The position numbers and the translations under genes are program-made. A DNA stretch of 64,000 bases from Manihot esculenta (taxonomy: Eukaryota; Streptophyta; Magnoliopsida; Malpighiales; Euphorbiaceae). The DNA is taken from assembly GCF_001659605.2 (NCBI RefSeq), contig NC_035171.2:11538614-11602613 (forward strand). The letters run 5' to 3'. The notes under the pieces are model-generated. The model ran no database searches and was not told the origin of the DNA. It saw only the letters and a program-made list of their open reading frames with translations. Shown here piece by piece: positions 47,597-59,545 of this stretch (within the stretch, counting starts at the first letter, position 1; every line of letters begins with the position of its first letter).

Positions 47597-49994
47597 TGTA
47601 ATACCCGGCTAGACTCCGGTATCGGAATTCCTACCGTCCGGTGGAATCTCAGATGTCGGAAGCCTCTAGTAGGGTAGAAACATGTTTTCATAAAATGTTT
47701 TAAGGTATTTCATGATTTTAAGTATAAAAATTAAATGAGTTTTGCATGAGAAGTCTTTGGAGGAAAACCCAGGTTCGGCCGCCGAAAGTCAAGTTCGGCC
47801 GCCGAACATGCATGCGTTTTGGAGGCACGTTAGGCCCCCGAAAGCATGAGTTAGGGAAGTCCAGGTTCGGCCGCCGAAAGTCAAGTTCGGCCGCCGAACA
47901 TTGCATGGATGCGGAGGCACATTCGGCCCCCGAACGTGGCCTGGCCAGCCACCTATAAAAGGGGCACTTAGCCGAAATGGGCGAGCTTTCTCCCATTTTC
48001 GGCCACAGCAAGCTTCCGACCTTCCCTTTGCAAATCTTGTGTTCTTCCTCCAAATCTCTTCCATTTTCCTTGAGTTTTAAACTCACATTGCAAGTTTTGA
48101 GCATTTAAACCAAGTTTTGGAGCTTTGGGAACTCAGGAGCTCATTTTCGTGGATCTCCAAGTTTAGGTCGTCTCCCTCTCGATCTTCAAGAGGTAAGAGC
48201 CGATCTTAAGCTCCTTATATGTTTTAAGTAAGTTTTAAGTTGTTTTATGGGTAGAGATGCATGTTTAGGCTTGTTGATGAGTTTATGGGTTTTGATGTTT
48301 TGATGAACAATGTATGTTGTTTGTGTGTGTTGAAGTGTTGTAGTTGGGGTATTTGATAGTTTGAGACCCCTAGGTGTGATGTATGGTGTTTATGCATGTT
48401 TTAGAACAAGTTTATGCATGATTGGTGAGTTTGAAGGCAAAAATGCTTAAGGGAGCCAAGTTTCTGCCCTTTGGCAGAAACCAGGTTCGGCAGCCGAAGG
48501 GAGTTTCGGCCGCCGAACATGGCTTGAGAGGCAGCTTTAGGCTGCCGAAGCTTGCCCCCGAAAGTTGGAGTTTCGGCTCTGTCCGAGACTTTCGGCCGCC
48601 GAAGGTGCCGCCGAACATGCATGAGTTTCGCCTCTGTCTGGGAGTTTCGGCCGCCGAAGGTGCCGCCGAACCTGCCTGACTTTCGGCTCTGGAGGGACTT
48701 CCGGCCGCCGAAGGTGCCGCCGAAAGTGCCCTGTCCAGCCTTTTCTTGCATGCTTCCTAGGAGTGTTTTGAGGTCTTTTTAGGAGGTTTTTGGGGGTATG
48801 TTTAGAGTTATGTTCTTGTTGTTTGGTGCCTCATTTGAGTCCACCTGCGTAGGTTCGGACCCGAGGAACCGAGACCCCCGGTTGTGAGATAGTCGTTCAG
48901 AGTTCGTTGTTAAAGCTTCAGTCACCAGGTGAGAGGAACAACCCCTTAAGTTTTAAAGTAAAGTAAATGAATAAATGAATGAATCATAAAGCATTGCCCA
49001 TGCATCATTATGCCATGCAATATTTCAGGATGTTTGCATTAGAATTCACGAATATGCTGCATTGCATAAATTGATGTTGATGTGGATGGTTGTTGGGTGA
49101 TCCATAGTCCTCTGATGTTATGTTATGATGATATGTTATGGAAGACCAGCGAGGCCCATTCCACGCCCCTGGCACTATGTAAGAGAAAGACCAGCGAGGC
49201 CCATTCTACGCCCCTGGCACTTTAGAATGTTATGTTATGTAAGAGAAAGACCAGTGAGGCCCATTCTACGCCCCTGGCATTTGGAGATGTTGAGGACTAA
49301 TGGTGACAATACCATCCTTTATGTGATTAGCTGTGATGTGTTGCATTTCATGAAAGCATGAATAAGAAAAGAAAGAAAAAGTTAAATAATATGATAAAAT
49401 AAAATAATAATAATAATAAAATGAATAATAATATACCTAAAAATGGAGGAATTAAAGCAAATGTTTTTAGTTTCTGCTCATTGGGCTTTATAGCTCACCC
49501 CCTCTCCCCTAACCCCAGTCTTGCAGGTGCAGAGTAGATAGAGAAGTCAGCAGAGTAAGAGAAGTTTATGTAATAGCTTAGCTGTGGACATGGTTTGTTG
49601 GTAATGTAAAAGTATGAGATGTAATGTAATGTAAGTTTGATAATGTGCTTGACTAGAGTCTGTTGTATTCCCTGTACACATGGTCTTGTATGAGATATAA
49701 TGTTTTTATGATGCCTATGTAATCCAAGCCTATGTTATGTTATGTTACCCCATTGGAGTATTTGATGAGGACTCCAATGAGAGGTTTATGTTATGTTTGT
49801 GCATGCACAGGCTAGGCTTGGCAAAGAAATGTTTGAATGAAAGAAAAGTTTTTAATTTTTTTTATGTATGTTGTTGACCATGTATGGGATTAAACAGGTT
49901 CACAGGATGTATGTTTGGCTTGCTACGGGTTCTGGCGGCCTTAAGCCGACCTGAATCCTAGCGCCGGTAGCGGTCCGGTTTCCGGGTCGTTACA
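47597..49994 (+). repeat. LTR B1, 2398 bp
   Basis: TGTAATACCC ... GTCGTTACA. It serves both as 3' LTR of the truncated copy and as 5' LTR of intact element B. Inverted-repeat clusters 47772-47935 and 48487-48727, triple repeat 49144-49280, and an ATAATAATAATA tract near 49405. Against LTR B2 I counted about five substitutions and one 9-base indel by eye. Confidence 0.95.
47954..47960 (+). promoter_or_regulatory. LTR B1 TATA box
   Basis: TATAAAA followed by GGGGCAC, right after the promoter-side inverted-repeat cluster, as in the A LTRs. Confidence 0.7.
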
Positions 49995-49997
49995 GAG

Positions 49998-50010
49998 TGG
50001 TATCAGAGCC
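49998..50010 (+). other. primer binding site, element B
   Basis: TGGTATCAGAGCC, initiator tRNA-Met type, three bases after LTR B1. Confidence 0.9.
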
Positions 50011-50233
50011 CTAGGTTCATATGGTCGGACCTAGAGTGTCGGGCTCATAGATGTGATAGAAAGTCAAGCACAATAGGAAATCATGTCCACTAGGATAGGA
50101 TGTAGAGTCCTGTCTAGAATGAAAGTATGATATGCCATGAGATATGCTATGTATATGATGTGGGTTCATGTGTTTCCACATGAACCATTGGATGCTAATG
50201 TTTTGTTATCTGTGCTGTTTTTCAGTAAACAGA

Positions 50234-53200
50234 ATGCGAGGAACTCGTCGATCAGCTAGATTGACTAGAGTACCACCGGAGGATGAGGGCACGAGCGCCC
50301 GTCCTCCAGCATTGCCAAGGGCAATGTCAAGTAGGTCCAACAGGGACAGAGCAGTGGGAGACCCTAGAAGATCTCTGGATCTGGGTAGAAACAGATCAGT
50401 AAGAGGAACGGTTCAAGGAGGCAGGTCAGTGGATGTGGGAGAAGAGATGGATGTGGACCAGAGGAGGGATGGTAGTCTTGGTGTGAGCATGCCAGAAGAG
50501 GGCATGGGTGAGTCTCAGGGAGGCACTCAGGCCTCGGGGTTTGTTCCACCACCCCAGTACCCACCTTTTTCACCATACCCCGGGTATTCGATGGGAGGTA
50601 CATCGGATTACCCCAGTTTTAATCCTTACCCTTCTCACATGCCATACCCACCTTTCTACCCACAGTATCCACAGTACCCTATGTACCCACCTCCATCCTT
50701 CCATCCAGGCACAGCAAACCCTATCCCAGGGGATGCCGCACCTCCACCACCAGCAGAAACCGCAGTTACAGAAACCCAAAGACCTCAACCTACCTCATCT
50801 GGAGGGAGCAAGGCCAAGATGACCGACTATATGAAGTTGGGTGCTCCCCAGTTTGATACCGGTGATGATCCGTTTGTGTACCTGGAGAAGGTCAAAACAA
50901 TTACAGATGAGATAGGGGCTGATGACAGTAGAGCCATTCAGATGGCTGGTTTCACTCTGAAATGCAAGAAGGCACGAGAGTGGTTCAAGAACTATGTGAA
51001 ACCAAGGGTGGACAGTCTGTCATGGGAGGAGTTTGCGAATGAGTTCGCAGGATGGGCTTTCCCTGACAGTTCCAGGGAGCTGAAGGTGATTGAGTTTGAA
51101 CAGCTGAAGCAGACAGATGAGATGGGTGTCGATGAGTACACCGATAGATTCTTAGAGTTGTTGCCGTTTGCTGGGCAACATCTGGACACAGATCCGAAGA
51201 AGTCGAGGAGGTATATCATGAGGCTCAATTCCAGGTATTCCTCTTTGATTCAGTCAGCTGATAGAGAAAGTTTCCATGCCATTATAGACATGGCCAGGAG
51301 AATGGAGGCTAGTGCCGTAATAGAGGGAAAAGTCAAGCAGTCAGTGGCACAGCCTTCTGGTTCTAAGACCCCAGGTGGGGGAAGGATAGACCCTTCATCC
51401 TTGAGTTCAGCTAGTAAGAAGTGGGGCAGTACCACTAAGAAACCAAAGAAGAATAAGTTCTGGAGCAAGATCAAATCAGGTCTGGGATTAGGAGGTGGCT
51501 CAAGCTCTGGTGCTGATAATGCAGTGTGTGCAAGGTGTGGTAAGCTACACAGGGGGGTATGCCGGTTTGGGACGACAGCCTGCTACAGGTGTGGGCAAGA
51601 GGGACACATGTCTTGGGAATGTCCGAGAGCAGTTCCTACGGCACAGCCCCAGCAGACAACTTCGGGTAGCGTAGCACAGCCAGCAGCTTCAGCCGCAACA
51701 CAGGCTAGTGGCAGAGGCCGAGGGAGAGGGTCAGCCTCTTCTTCATCAGTTTACAGAGGGGAAGGTCCGTCAGCTCCAGCACGGATCTTCACAATGACGC
51801 AGCAGGAGGCAAACGCATCCAACACCGTGGTGTCAGGTAATATCATCATTGGTTGTTCAGATGTTTATGCCTTAATGGACCCGGGTGCATCCCATTCTTT
51901 TGTTTCTCCGAGAGCGGTCGAGAGGTTGGGTTTGATGGTCTCTGGGTTAGAGTGTCCCCTATGGGTCAGCGGACCCAAATGTGACCCGTCAGTGGCAGAG
52001 TCAGTCTGCCAGTACAGTCCAGTTTTCATAGAGGGAAGATGCCTATCCGCCGACCTAGTGGTTCTAGACTTGACAGATTTTGACGTCATTCTAGGGATGG
52101 ATTGGCTATCTACCCATGGTGCTACCTTGGATTGCAGAGACAAGGTAGTTAAGTTCAGATGTCAGGATGGGTCAGAGGTTGTCTTTAGAGGAGACAGGGG
52201 GAGTACACCTAGAGGTTTGATATCAGCCCTACAGGCTCGTAGGCTGCTCAGGAGGGGTTGTCAGGGTTATCTAGCTCATGTGAGAGAGCTAGACAGAGAT
52301 GTCAGAGAGCCCGCCTCGGTGCCTGTGGTTAGAGAGTTCTTAGATGTTTTCCCAGACGAGCTGCCAGGTTTACCGCCTCCTAGGGAGATAGAGTTCGAAA
52401 TAGAATTGATGCCAGGAACCAGACCGATCTCTATCCCTCCCTACAGGATGGCGCCAGCAGAGCTGAAAGAGCTTAAAGAACAGTTGCAAGAGCTGGTAGA
52501 CAAGGGTTTCATCCGACCGAGTGCCTCACCTTGGGGTGCTCCAGTGTTGTTCGTGAAAAAGAAGGATGGATCCCTCAGACTTTGTATCGACTATAGACAG
52601 TTGAACAAGGTTACTACCAAGAACAAGTACCCGTTGCCTAGGATCGATGATCTATTCGACCAGCTAGCAGGAGCAGGTTGTTTCTCCAAAATAGATCTGA
52701 GATCTGGGTATCATCAGCTGAGGATCAGAGATGAAGATGTGCCAAAGACAGCATTCAGGACCAGATATGGGCATTTTGAGTTCCTAGTGATGCCGTTCGG
52801 GTTAACAAACGCCCCTGCAGCATTCATGGATCTCATGAACAGAGTATTTAGCCAATACCTGGATCACTTCGTTATTGTCTTCATAGATGATATCTTAGTG
52901 TATTCCAGGAATGCAGAAGAGCATGCCCATCATCTGCGGTTGGTCTTGCAGACTTTGAGGGAACATGGCTTGTATGCCAAGTTCTCTAAATGTGAATTCT
53001 GGCTGAGGAGCATTTCGTTCTTGGGGCATGTAGTGTCAGAGAATGGTATTGAGGTGGACCCCAAGAAGACAGAAACTGTGGCTAACTGGCCTAGACCCAC
53101 TTCAGTGACAGAGATTAGAAGTTTCTTGGGTTTGGCAGGTTACTACAGGAGGTTCGTTCAGGACTTCTCAAAGATAGCAGCTCCTCTGACCAGGTTAACC

Positions 53201-55222
53201 AGGAAGAATCAGAAGTTTCTGTGGACCGACCAGTGCGAAGAGAGTTTTGAAGAGCTTAAGAAGAGGTTGACTTCAGCACCAGTTTTAGCTCTGCCATCTA
53301 GTGATGAGGACTTTACAGTCTTTTGTGATGCGTCCCGTGTGGGACTGGGTTGTGTACTGATGCAGAATGAGAGGGTGATTGCTTATGCTTCTAGGCAGCT
53401 GAAGAAGCATGAGTTGAATTACCCCACACACGACCTGGAGATGGCAGCAGTAATCTTTGCACTCAAGATGTGGAGGCACTACCTCTATGGGGTAAAATGT
53501 GAGATCTTTACAGATCATAAGAGCCTGCAGTACATCCTGAGTCAAAGAGATTTGAATTTGAGACAGAGAAGATGGGTAGAACTGCTCAGTGACTACGATT
53601 GCAAAATCCAGTATCATCCGGGTAAGGCTAATGTTGTAGCTGATGCCTTAAGCCGGAAATCACTCGGCAGTCTATCCCACATCACAGCAGAACGAAGACC
53701 AGTAGTAAAGGAGTTCTACAAGCTCATCGAAGAAGGGCTACAGTTAGAGTTGTCGGGTACAGGTGCCTTGTTGGCTCAGATGAAAGTGACACCCGTGTTC
53801 CTTGAGCAAGTCGCTCAGAAACAGCATGAGGACCCCGAGTTAGTGAAGATTGCCAGGACTGTTCAGTCAGGCAAGAATGATGAGTTCAGATTTGACAACA
53901 AGGGGATCCTCCGCTATGGGAGTCGATTATGTGTACCAGATGACATAGGGCTAAAAGGAGACATTATGAGAGAGGCTCATAATGCAAGATACAGCATTCA
54001 CCCCGGAGCCACCAAGATGTATCAAGATTTGAAGAAAGTTTATTGGTGGCCAGCGATGAAGAAAGAAGTGGCACAGTTCGTGTCAGCCTGCGAAGTGTGT
54101 CAGAGGGTGAAGCTGGAACATCAGAAGCCAGCTGGAATGCTTAACCCGCTACCGATTCCAGAATGGAAATGGGAAAACATAGCTATGGACTTCGTAGTAG
54201 GGTTACCGGCGACGTCCAACAGAGTGGACTCCATATGGGTGATTGTGGACAGACTCACCAAATCTGCTCACTTCATCCCTGTCAGGAGTGGCTACTCTGT
54301 GGACAAGTTGGCGCAGGTGTATGTGGATGAGATTGTCAGGCTGCACGGGGTTCCAGTGTCTATAGTGTCTGATAGAGGGCCCCAGTTCACTTCCAGGTTT
54401 TGGCGGAGTCTGCAGAGTGCTATGGGTACCAGGTTAGACTTCAGTACTGCCTTCCATCCCCAGACTGATGGACAGTCAGAGAGGACCATCCAGACAATAG
54501 AAGATATGCTCAGAATGTGTGTGCTAGATTTTGGCGGTTCTTGGAGGCAACATCTACCCTTAGTGGAGTTCGCCTACAATAACAGCTATCATGCTAGCAT
54601 CGGGATGGCTCCATATGAAGCTTTATATGGGAGGAAGTGCAGGTCACCTGTTTGCTGGGAAGAAGTTGGAGAAAAGGCCTTGGCAGGGCCTGAGCTAGTA
54701 GAGATCACCAGCAGGGTGGTACCATTAATCAGAGAAAGAATCAAGACTGCTGCAAGCAGACAGAAGAGTTATGCAGACATCCGCAGAAGACTAGTAGAGT
54801 TTCAGGAGGGGGATCTGGTATTGCTTAAGGTGTCTCCAATGAAAGGAGTGGTTAGGTTCGGGAAGAAAGGTAAGCTAGCCCCACGATACATCGGACCCTT
54901 TGAAATCTTGCAAAAGATTGGGAATGTGTCGTACAAGCTGGATTTACCTGCTTCTATGGAGAGAATCCATCCGGTTTTCCATGTTTCCATGTTGAGGAAG
55001 TTTGTGTCAGATCCGAGCAAGGTTCTTAATGAGCCTGATGTGGAGGTCCAAGAGGATCTCACCTATGTTGAACAGCCAGTGCGGATCATAGACACCCAGA
55101 TCAGAAAGTTAAGAAACAAGGAAATCCCGATGGTGAAAGTCCTGTGGAACCACCACAACTTGGAAGAATGCACTTGGGAGACACGAGAGTCTATGCTCCA
55201 GCAGTACCCTCATCTCTTTTAA
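50234..55222 (+). CDS. gag-pol polyprotein of element B, intact (1662 aa)
   Basis: One frame from [13 protein letters not shown]; an in-frame ATG 66 bases upstream adds 22 residues that element A lacks. Same layout as element A: Pro/Tyr-rich stretch, gag domain, knuckle [12 protein letters not shown], complete CCHC knuckle [14 protein letters not shown] (Cys 450, Cys 453, His 458, Cys 463), protease DPGASHS (Asp 549), [11 protein letters not shown] (Asp 885, 886), RNase H, integrase with the same D, D, E signatures ([23 protein letters not shown]), chromodomain-like C-terminus. It differs from A most in gag and the Pro-rich part and little in RT to integrase. With near-identical flanking LTRs and all seen active-site residues present, it is the best candidate for an autonomous element here. 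Confidence 0.96.
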   Translation: MRGTRRSARLTRVPPEDEGTSARPPALPRAMSSRSNRDRAVGDPRRSLDLGRNRSVRGTVQGGRSVDVGEEMDVDQRRDGSLGVSMPEEGMGESQGGTQASGFVPPPQYPPFSPYPGYSMGGTSDYPSFNPYPSHMPYPPFYPQYPQYPMYPPPSFHPGTANPIPGDAAPPPPAETAVTETQRPQPTSSGGSKAKMTDYMKLGAPQFDTGDDPFVYLEKVKTITDEIGADDSRAIQMAGFTLKCKKAREWFKNYVKPRVDSLSWEEFANEFAGWAFPDSSRELKVIEFEQLKQTDEMGVDEYTDRFLELLPFAGQHLDTDPKKSRRYIMRLNSRYSSLIQSADRESFHAIIDMARRMEASAVIEGKVKQSVAQPSGSKTPGGGRIDPSSLSSASKKWGSTTKKPKKNKFWSKIKSGLGLGGGSSSGADNAVCARCGKLHRGVCRFGTTACYRCGQEGHMSWECPRAVPTAQPQQTTSGSVAQPAASAATQASGRGRGRGSASSSSVYRGEGPSAPARIFTMTQQEANASNTVVSGNIIIGCSDVYALMDPGASHSFVSPRAVERLGLMVSGLECPLWVSGPKCDPSVAESVCQYSPVFIEGRCLSADLVVLDLTDFDVILGMDWLSTHGATLDCRDKVVKFRCQDGSEVVFRGDRGSTPRGLISALQARRLLRRGCQGYLAHVRELDRDVREPASVPVVREFLDVFPDELPGLPPPREIEFEIELMPGTRPISIPPYRMAPAELKELKEQLQELVDKGFIRPSASPWGAPVLFVKKKDGSLRLCIDYRQLNKVTTKNKYPLPRIDDLFDQLAGAGCFSKIDLRSGYHQLRIRDEDVPKTAFRTRYGHFEFLVMPFGLTNAPAAFMDLMNRVFSQYLDHFVIVFIDDILVYSRNAEEHAHHLRLVLQTLREHGLYAKFSKCEFWLRSISFLGHVVSENGIEVDPKKTETVANWPRPTSVTEIRSFLGLAGYYRRFVQDFSKIAAPLTRLTRKNQKFLWTDQCEESFEELKKRLTSAPVLALPSSDEDFTVFCDASRVGLGCVLMQNERVIAYASRQLKKHELNYPTHDLEMAAVIFALKMWRHYLYGVKCEIFTDHKSLQYILSQRDLNLRQRRWVELLSDYDCKIQYHPGKANVVADALSRKSLGSLSHITAERRPVVKEFYKLIEEGLQLELSGTGALLAQMKVTPVFLEQVAQKQHEDPELVKIARTVQSGKNDEFRFDNKGILRYGSRLCVPDDIGLKGDIMREAHNARYSIHPGATKMYQDLKKVYWWPAMKKEVAQFVSACEVCQRVKLEHQKPAGMLNPLPIPEWKWENIAMDFVVGLPATSNRVDSIWVIVDRLTKSAHFIPVRSGYSVDKLAQVYVDEIVRLHGVPVSIVSDRGPQFTSRFWRSLQSAMGTRLDFSTAFHPQTDGQSERTIQTIEDMLRMCVLDFGGSWRQHLPLVEFAYNNSYHASIGMAPYEALYGRKCRSPVCWEEVGEKALAGPELVEITSRVVPLIRERIKTAASRQKSYADIRRRLVEFQEGDLVLLKVSPMKGVVRFGKKGKLAPRYIGPFEILQKIGNVSYKLDLPASMERIHPVFHVSMLRKFVSDPSKVLNEPDVEVQEDLTYVEQPVRIIDTQIRKLRNKEIPMVKVLWNHHNLEECTWETRESMLQQYPHLF

Positions 55223-55293
55223 GGTTAGATCCCTATGTGTTTATGTGCCTTGTATGTGTGTTATATTCTTTGCCATGCTATGTGTGCTAGTGA

Positions 55294-55331
55294 GGAACAT
55301 TCGGGGACGAATGTTCTTAAGGGGGGGAGAA
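55294..55331 (+). other. hairpin and polypurine tract, element B
   Basis: GAACATTCG-GGGA-CGAATGTTC hairpin followed by AAGGGGGGGAGAA ending at 55331. Confidence 0.8.
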
Positions 55332-57720
55332 TGTAATACCCGGCTAGACTCCGGTATCGGAATTCCTACCGTCCGGTGGAATCTCAGATGTCGGAAGCCT
55401 CTAGTAGGGTAGAAACATGTTTTCATAAAATGTTTTAAGGTATTTCATGATTTTAAGTATAAAAATTAAATGAGTTTTGCATGAGAAGTCTTTGGAGGAA
55501 AACCCAGGTTCGGCCGCCGAAAGTCAAGTTCGGCCGCCGAACATGCATGCGTTTTGGAGGCACGTTAGGCCCCCGAAAGCATGAGTTAGGGAAGTCCAGG
55601 TTCGGCCGCCGAAAGTCAAGTTCGGCCGCCGAACATTGCATGGATGCGGAGGCACATTCGGCCCCCGAACGTGGCCTGGCCAGCCACCTATAAAAGGGGC
55701 ACTTAGCCGAAATGGGCGAGCTTTCTCCCATTTTCGGCCACAGCAAGCTTCCGACCTTCCCTTTGCAAATCTTGTGTTCTTCCTCCAAATCTCTTCCATT
55801 TTCCTTGAGTTTTAAACTCACATTGCAAGTTTTGAGCATTTAAACCAAGTTTTGGAGCTTTGGGAACTCAGGAGCTCATTTTCGTGGATCTCCAAGTTTA
55901 GGTCGTCTCCCTCTCGATCTTCAAGAGGTAAGAGCCGATCTTAAGCTCCTTATATGTTTTAAGTAAGTTTTAAGTTGTTTTATGGGTAGAGATGCATGTT
56001 TAGGCTTGTTGATGAGTTTATGGGTTTTGATGTTTTGATGAACAATGTATGTTGTTTGTGTGTGTTGAAGTGTTGTAGTTGGGGTATTTGATAGTTTGAG
56101 ACCCCTAGGTGTGATGTATGGTGTTTATGCATGTTTTAGAACAAGTTTATGCATGATTGGTGAGTTTGAAGGCAAAAATGCTTAAGGGAGCCAAGTTTCT
56201 GCCCTTTGGCAGAAACCAGGTTCGGCAGCCGAAGGGAGTTTCGGCCGCCGAACATGGCTTGAGAGGCAGCTTTAGGCTGCCGAAGCTTGCCCCCGAAAGT
56301 TGGAGTTTCGGCTCTGTCCGAGACTTTCGGCCGCCGAAGGTGCCGCCGAACATGCATGAGTTTCGCCTCTGTCTGGGAGTTTCGGCCGCCGAAGGTGCCG
56401 CCGAACCTGCCTGACTTTCGGCTCTGGAGGGACTTCCGGCCGCCGAAGGTGCCGCCGAAAGTGCCCTGTCCAGCCTTTTCTTGCATGCTTCCTAGGAGTG
56501 TTTTGAGGTGTTTTTAGGAGGTTTTTGGGGGTATGTTTAGAGTTATGTTCTTGTTGTTTGGTGCCTCATTTGAGTCCACCTGTGTAGGTTCGGACCCGAG
56601 GAACCGAGACCCCCGGTTGTGAGATAGTCGTTCAGAGTTCGTTGTTAAAGCTTCAGTCACCAGGTGAGAGGAACAACCCCTTAAGTTTTAAAGTAAAGTA
56701 AATGAATAAATGAATGAATCATAAAGCATTGCCCATGCATCATTATGCCATGCAATATTTCAGGATGTTTGCATTAGAATTCACGAATATGCTGCATTGC
56801 ATAAATTGACGTTGATGTGGATGGTTGTTGGGTGATCCATAGTCCTCTGATGTTATGTTATGATGATATGTTATGGAAGACCAGCGAGGCCCATTCCACG
56901 CCCCTGGCACTATGTAAGAGAAAGACCAGCGAGGCCCATTCTACGCCCCTGGCACTTTAGAATGTTATGTTATGTAAGAGAAAGACCAGTGAGGCCCATT
57001 CTACGCCCCTGGCATTTGGAGATGTTGAGGACTAATGGTGACAATACCATCCTTTATGTGATTAGCTGTGATGTGTTGCATTTCATGAAAGCATGAATAA
57101 GAAAAAGTTAAATAATATGATAAAATAAAATAATAATAATAATAAAATGAATAATAATATACTTAAAAATGGAGGAATTAAAGCAAATGTTTTTAGTTTC
57201 TGCTCATTGGGCTTTATAGCTCACCCCCTCTCCCCTAACCCCAGTCTTGCAGGTGCAGAGTAGATAGAGAAGTCAGCAGAGTAAGAGAAGTTTATGTAAT
57301 AGCTTAGCTGTGGACATGGTTTGTTGGTAATGTAAAAGTATGAGATGTAATGTAATGTAAGTTTGATAATGTGCTTGACTAGAGTCTGTTGTATTCCCTG
57401 TACACATGGTCTTGTATGAGATAAAATGTTTTTATGATGCCTATGTAATCCAAGCCTATGTTATGTTATGTTACCCCATTGGAGTATTTGATGAGGACTC
57501 CAATGAGAGGTTTATGTTATGTTTGTGCATGCACAGGCTAGGCTTGGCAAAGAAATGTTTGAATGAAAGAAAAGTTTTTAATTTTTTTTATGTATGTTGT
57601 TGACCATGTATGGGATTAAACAGGTTCACAGGATGTATGTTTGGCTTGCTACGGGTTCTGGCGGCCTTAAGCCGACCTGAATCCTAGCGCCGGTAGCGGT
57701 CCGGTTTCCGGGTCGTTACA
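55332..57720 (+). repeat. LTR B2 (3' LTR of element B), 2389 bp
   Basis: Near identical to LTR B1. TATA box TATAAAA at 55689-55695; clusters 55507-55670 and 56222-56462; triple repeat 56879-57015. It ends GTCGTTACA at 57720 and is followed directly by LTR A sequence. Confidence 0.95.
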
Positions 57721-57956
57721 GCATTGATGAGATCCCACAGAGGGATCATGATTATGATTATGACTATGCACAGTATATGTTCAGGTTGAGTTGGATATTT
57801 GAAGGAAAGGTTTTAAATTTTTTTTTATATTTTTCTTGATCATGTATGGGATTAAACAGGTTTCCAGGATGTATGTTTGGCTTGCTACGGGTCCCGGCGG
57901 CCTTAAGTCGACCCGGATCCTAGCGCCGGTAGCGGTCCGATTTTCGGGTCGTTACA
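57721..57956 (+). repeat. tail of an LTR A (236 bp)
   Basis: Matches 36338-36574 of LTR A1 from GCATTGATGAGATCCCACAG to the final GTCGTTACA. It supplies the outer 3' end of the whole cluster and is followed by the TCTAC duplication. Confidence 0.92.
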
Positions 57957-57961
57957 TCTAC

Positions 57962-58900
57962 ATACTCCTCCACATCACAATAAAAACTTTTTTTCACAAA
58001 TGCCGTATTCATATAATTTAGGAAATGAGCAAAGTACTCAGAAAAAAGTAGTAAAATTGGACATAGAAAATAAATCCACCCCCAGTAATCTCTAGCAAAA
58101 GAGTATTGAAAAAACACATGAAATATATTCTCAACCCATTATAGTTACAATAATCACCATTCACATCAATACTTTTCCTTCTCAAGTTATCTTTAGTGGA
58201 AAAACTCCTCTTAAAACTCTCCAAAGACAATTTTTAACCTTTAAAAGGATCTACAATTTCGACAACCGCTTCCAACATCTAAGAACTATGTTCATAGATA
58301 AGTTAAAATTATTTTTAATAGCCAAACAATATCCAGGTTTAACAAGAGTATTTACTATTTTTATTAACATTCCAAACTAGATGATCTTGTCCAGAAAAGA
58401 GTCCAAGTGGAATTTTAGTTATCTGGATAATATTAGAAGGGATCATCAAATCATGAAGAAGATTAATATTCCAACTATATCCATGCTCATTCATAAGATC
58501 ACCAACAGTAAGATCCTGTAAGCCATGAATTACTGGACTGTGAATAAAAAAGTCATCGTCACGAATCAACCAAGGATCTCTCCAAACTCGAATACTAGAA
58601 CCATCTCTAACTCTCCACCTAATGCCAGAATTAAGCAAATCTCTAACCTGCATAAAACTACTCCAAATAAAGTTCGGGGAAGCATCCACCTCAGCATTCA
58701 AAAAACTCCTTTCTGGGAAATATTTAGCTTTGGAGAATCGTGAAATGAAGGAGCTATAGTTTGACAAAATTCTCCATTTCTGTCTGCCAAGTATTGCTAA
58801 ATTAAGACCGTGAAGGTTTCTGAAATCCATATCACAGTCTCTTTACCAACACACATCCTATCCAATAGATTTCTTATGAATTAGAAATAATGTACTAAAT
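57962..58900 (-). pseudogene. LINE ORF2, RT end and zf-RVT part
   Basis: Minus strand: MDFRNLHGLNLAILGRQKWR just downstream of the RT palm, FIWSSFMQVRDLLNSGIRWR, VRDGSSIRVWRDPWLI, then a broken zf-RVT segment (STKDNLRRKSIDVNGDYC, CSFARDYWGWI-like) to 57962. This is the plant LINE ORF2 order. The following RNase H domain is found at 34309-33830 across the gypsy block. It has stops and frameshifts in the zf-RVT part. Confidence 0.85.
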
Positions 58901-59039
58901 AATAGTTGTTGATAAAATTGGAACCTGAAATTTGCAAGCATATAGACATTGGAGTGCTTACTATTGAAGTTGAGACAAATTCAATACTATGTTGATAAAC
59001 TGAATACATACATCAGTGATAATAATAATTCAAAGGATA
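58901..59039. other. spacer
   Basis: No recognisable content. Confidence 0.4.
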
Positions 59040-59545
59040 ATTTACACGGACGTCATTGAGATTTGATAAAATCAACAGAATAGTCTCTTGTTAAATTTTC
59101 AGTAACAAATTAATCTCTAAATTTAAGAAAAATTACTACTTAATCTTTATAGTATGAAAAAACTCACTAGTTAGCCATTTGATTTTGAAAAATACATTAA
59201 AACTTTCTTACAGTTTAAAAAGTCTACTAATGAGTCCCTCTGTTAATTTTATCGTTAAGTATTTTACTTTTTAATCCTTATGATTTTGAAAATTTTATTA
59301 GTCAGTCCCTTAAATTGTTAAAAATCTTACTAATTAGTCCCTCTATATTAGGGGTATTCTAGACTTTTTTACAATATTTAATGACTAAAACCAAGGAAAA
59401 GACTAACGGGTATACTTTTTAAAACTTTAAGAACATGTTAATATATTTTTCAAAATTGAATGACTAACTAGTGAATTTGTCCATACTATAGGATTAAATA
59501 ATAATTTCTTTTTAAATTTAATTTCCGTCTAACAAAATAGTATTT
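59040..59545. mobile_element. fold-back element of about 500 bp
   Basis: The left arm (about 59128-59215; TTAATCTTTATAGTATG, CACTAGTTAGCCATTTGAT) pairs with the reverse complement of about 59430-59510 (CATACTATAGGATTAAAT, ATTGAATGACTAACTAGTG) with scattered mismatches. The inside repeats 'TTAGTCCCTC'-like phrases. No coding capacity. Outer ends are uncertain. Confidence 0.6.

Larger units (their letters stand above)
34310..57961 (+). mobile_element. 23.6-kb Ty3/gypsy cluster inserted in a LINE, TCTAC target duplication
   Basis: LTR sequence starts TGTAATACCCGG at 34315 and the last LTR tail ends CGGGTCGTTACA at 57956; TCTAC stands at 34310-34314 and 57957-57961. Order: LTR A1, internal A (intact gag-pol), LTR A2 (3' truncated), partial pol of B type, LTR B1, internal B (intact gag-pol), LTR B2, tail of an LTR A. 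All parts are in + orientation. Both families are chromoviruses, probably the Tekay/Del group, primed by initiator tRNA-Met. The outer duplication shows that the outer A element inserted once; the inside was then remodelled. Confidence 0.9.

Noticed and set aside
47597..57720. Element B as a plain nested insertion into LTR A2
   Set aside because: Its right flank starts 199 bp upstream, in LTR terms, of where the left LTR A2 stops, and pol sequence rather than LTR A adjoins on the left.
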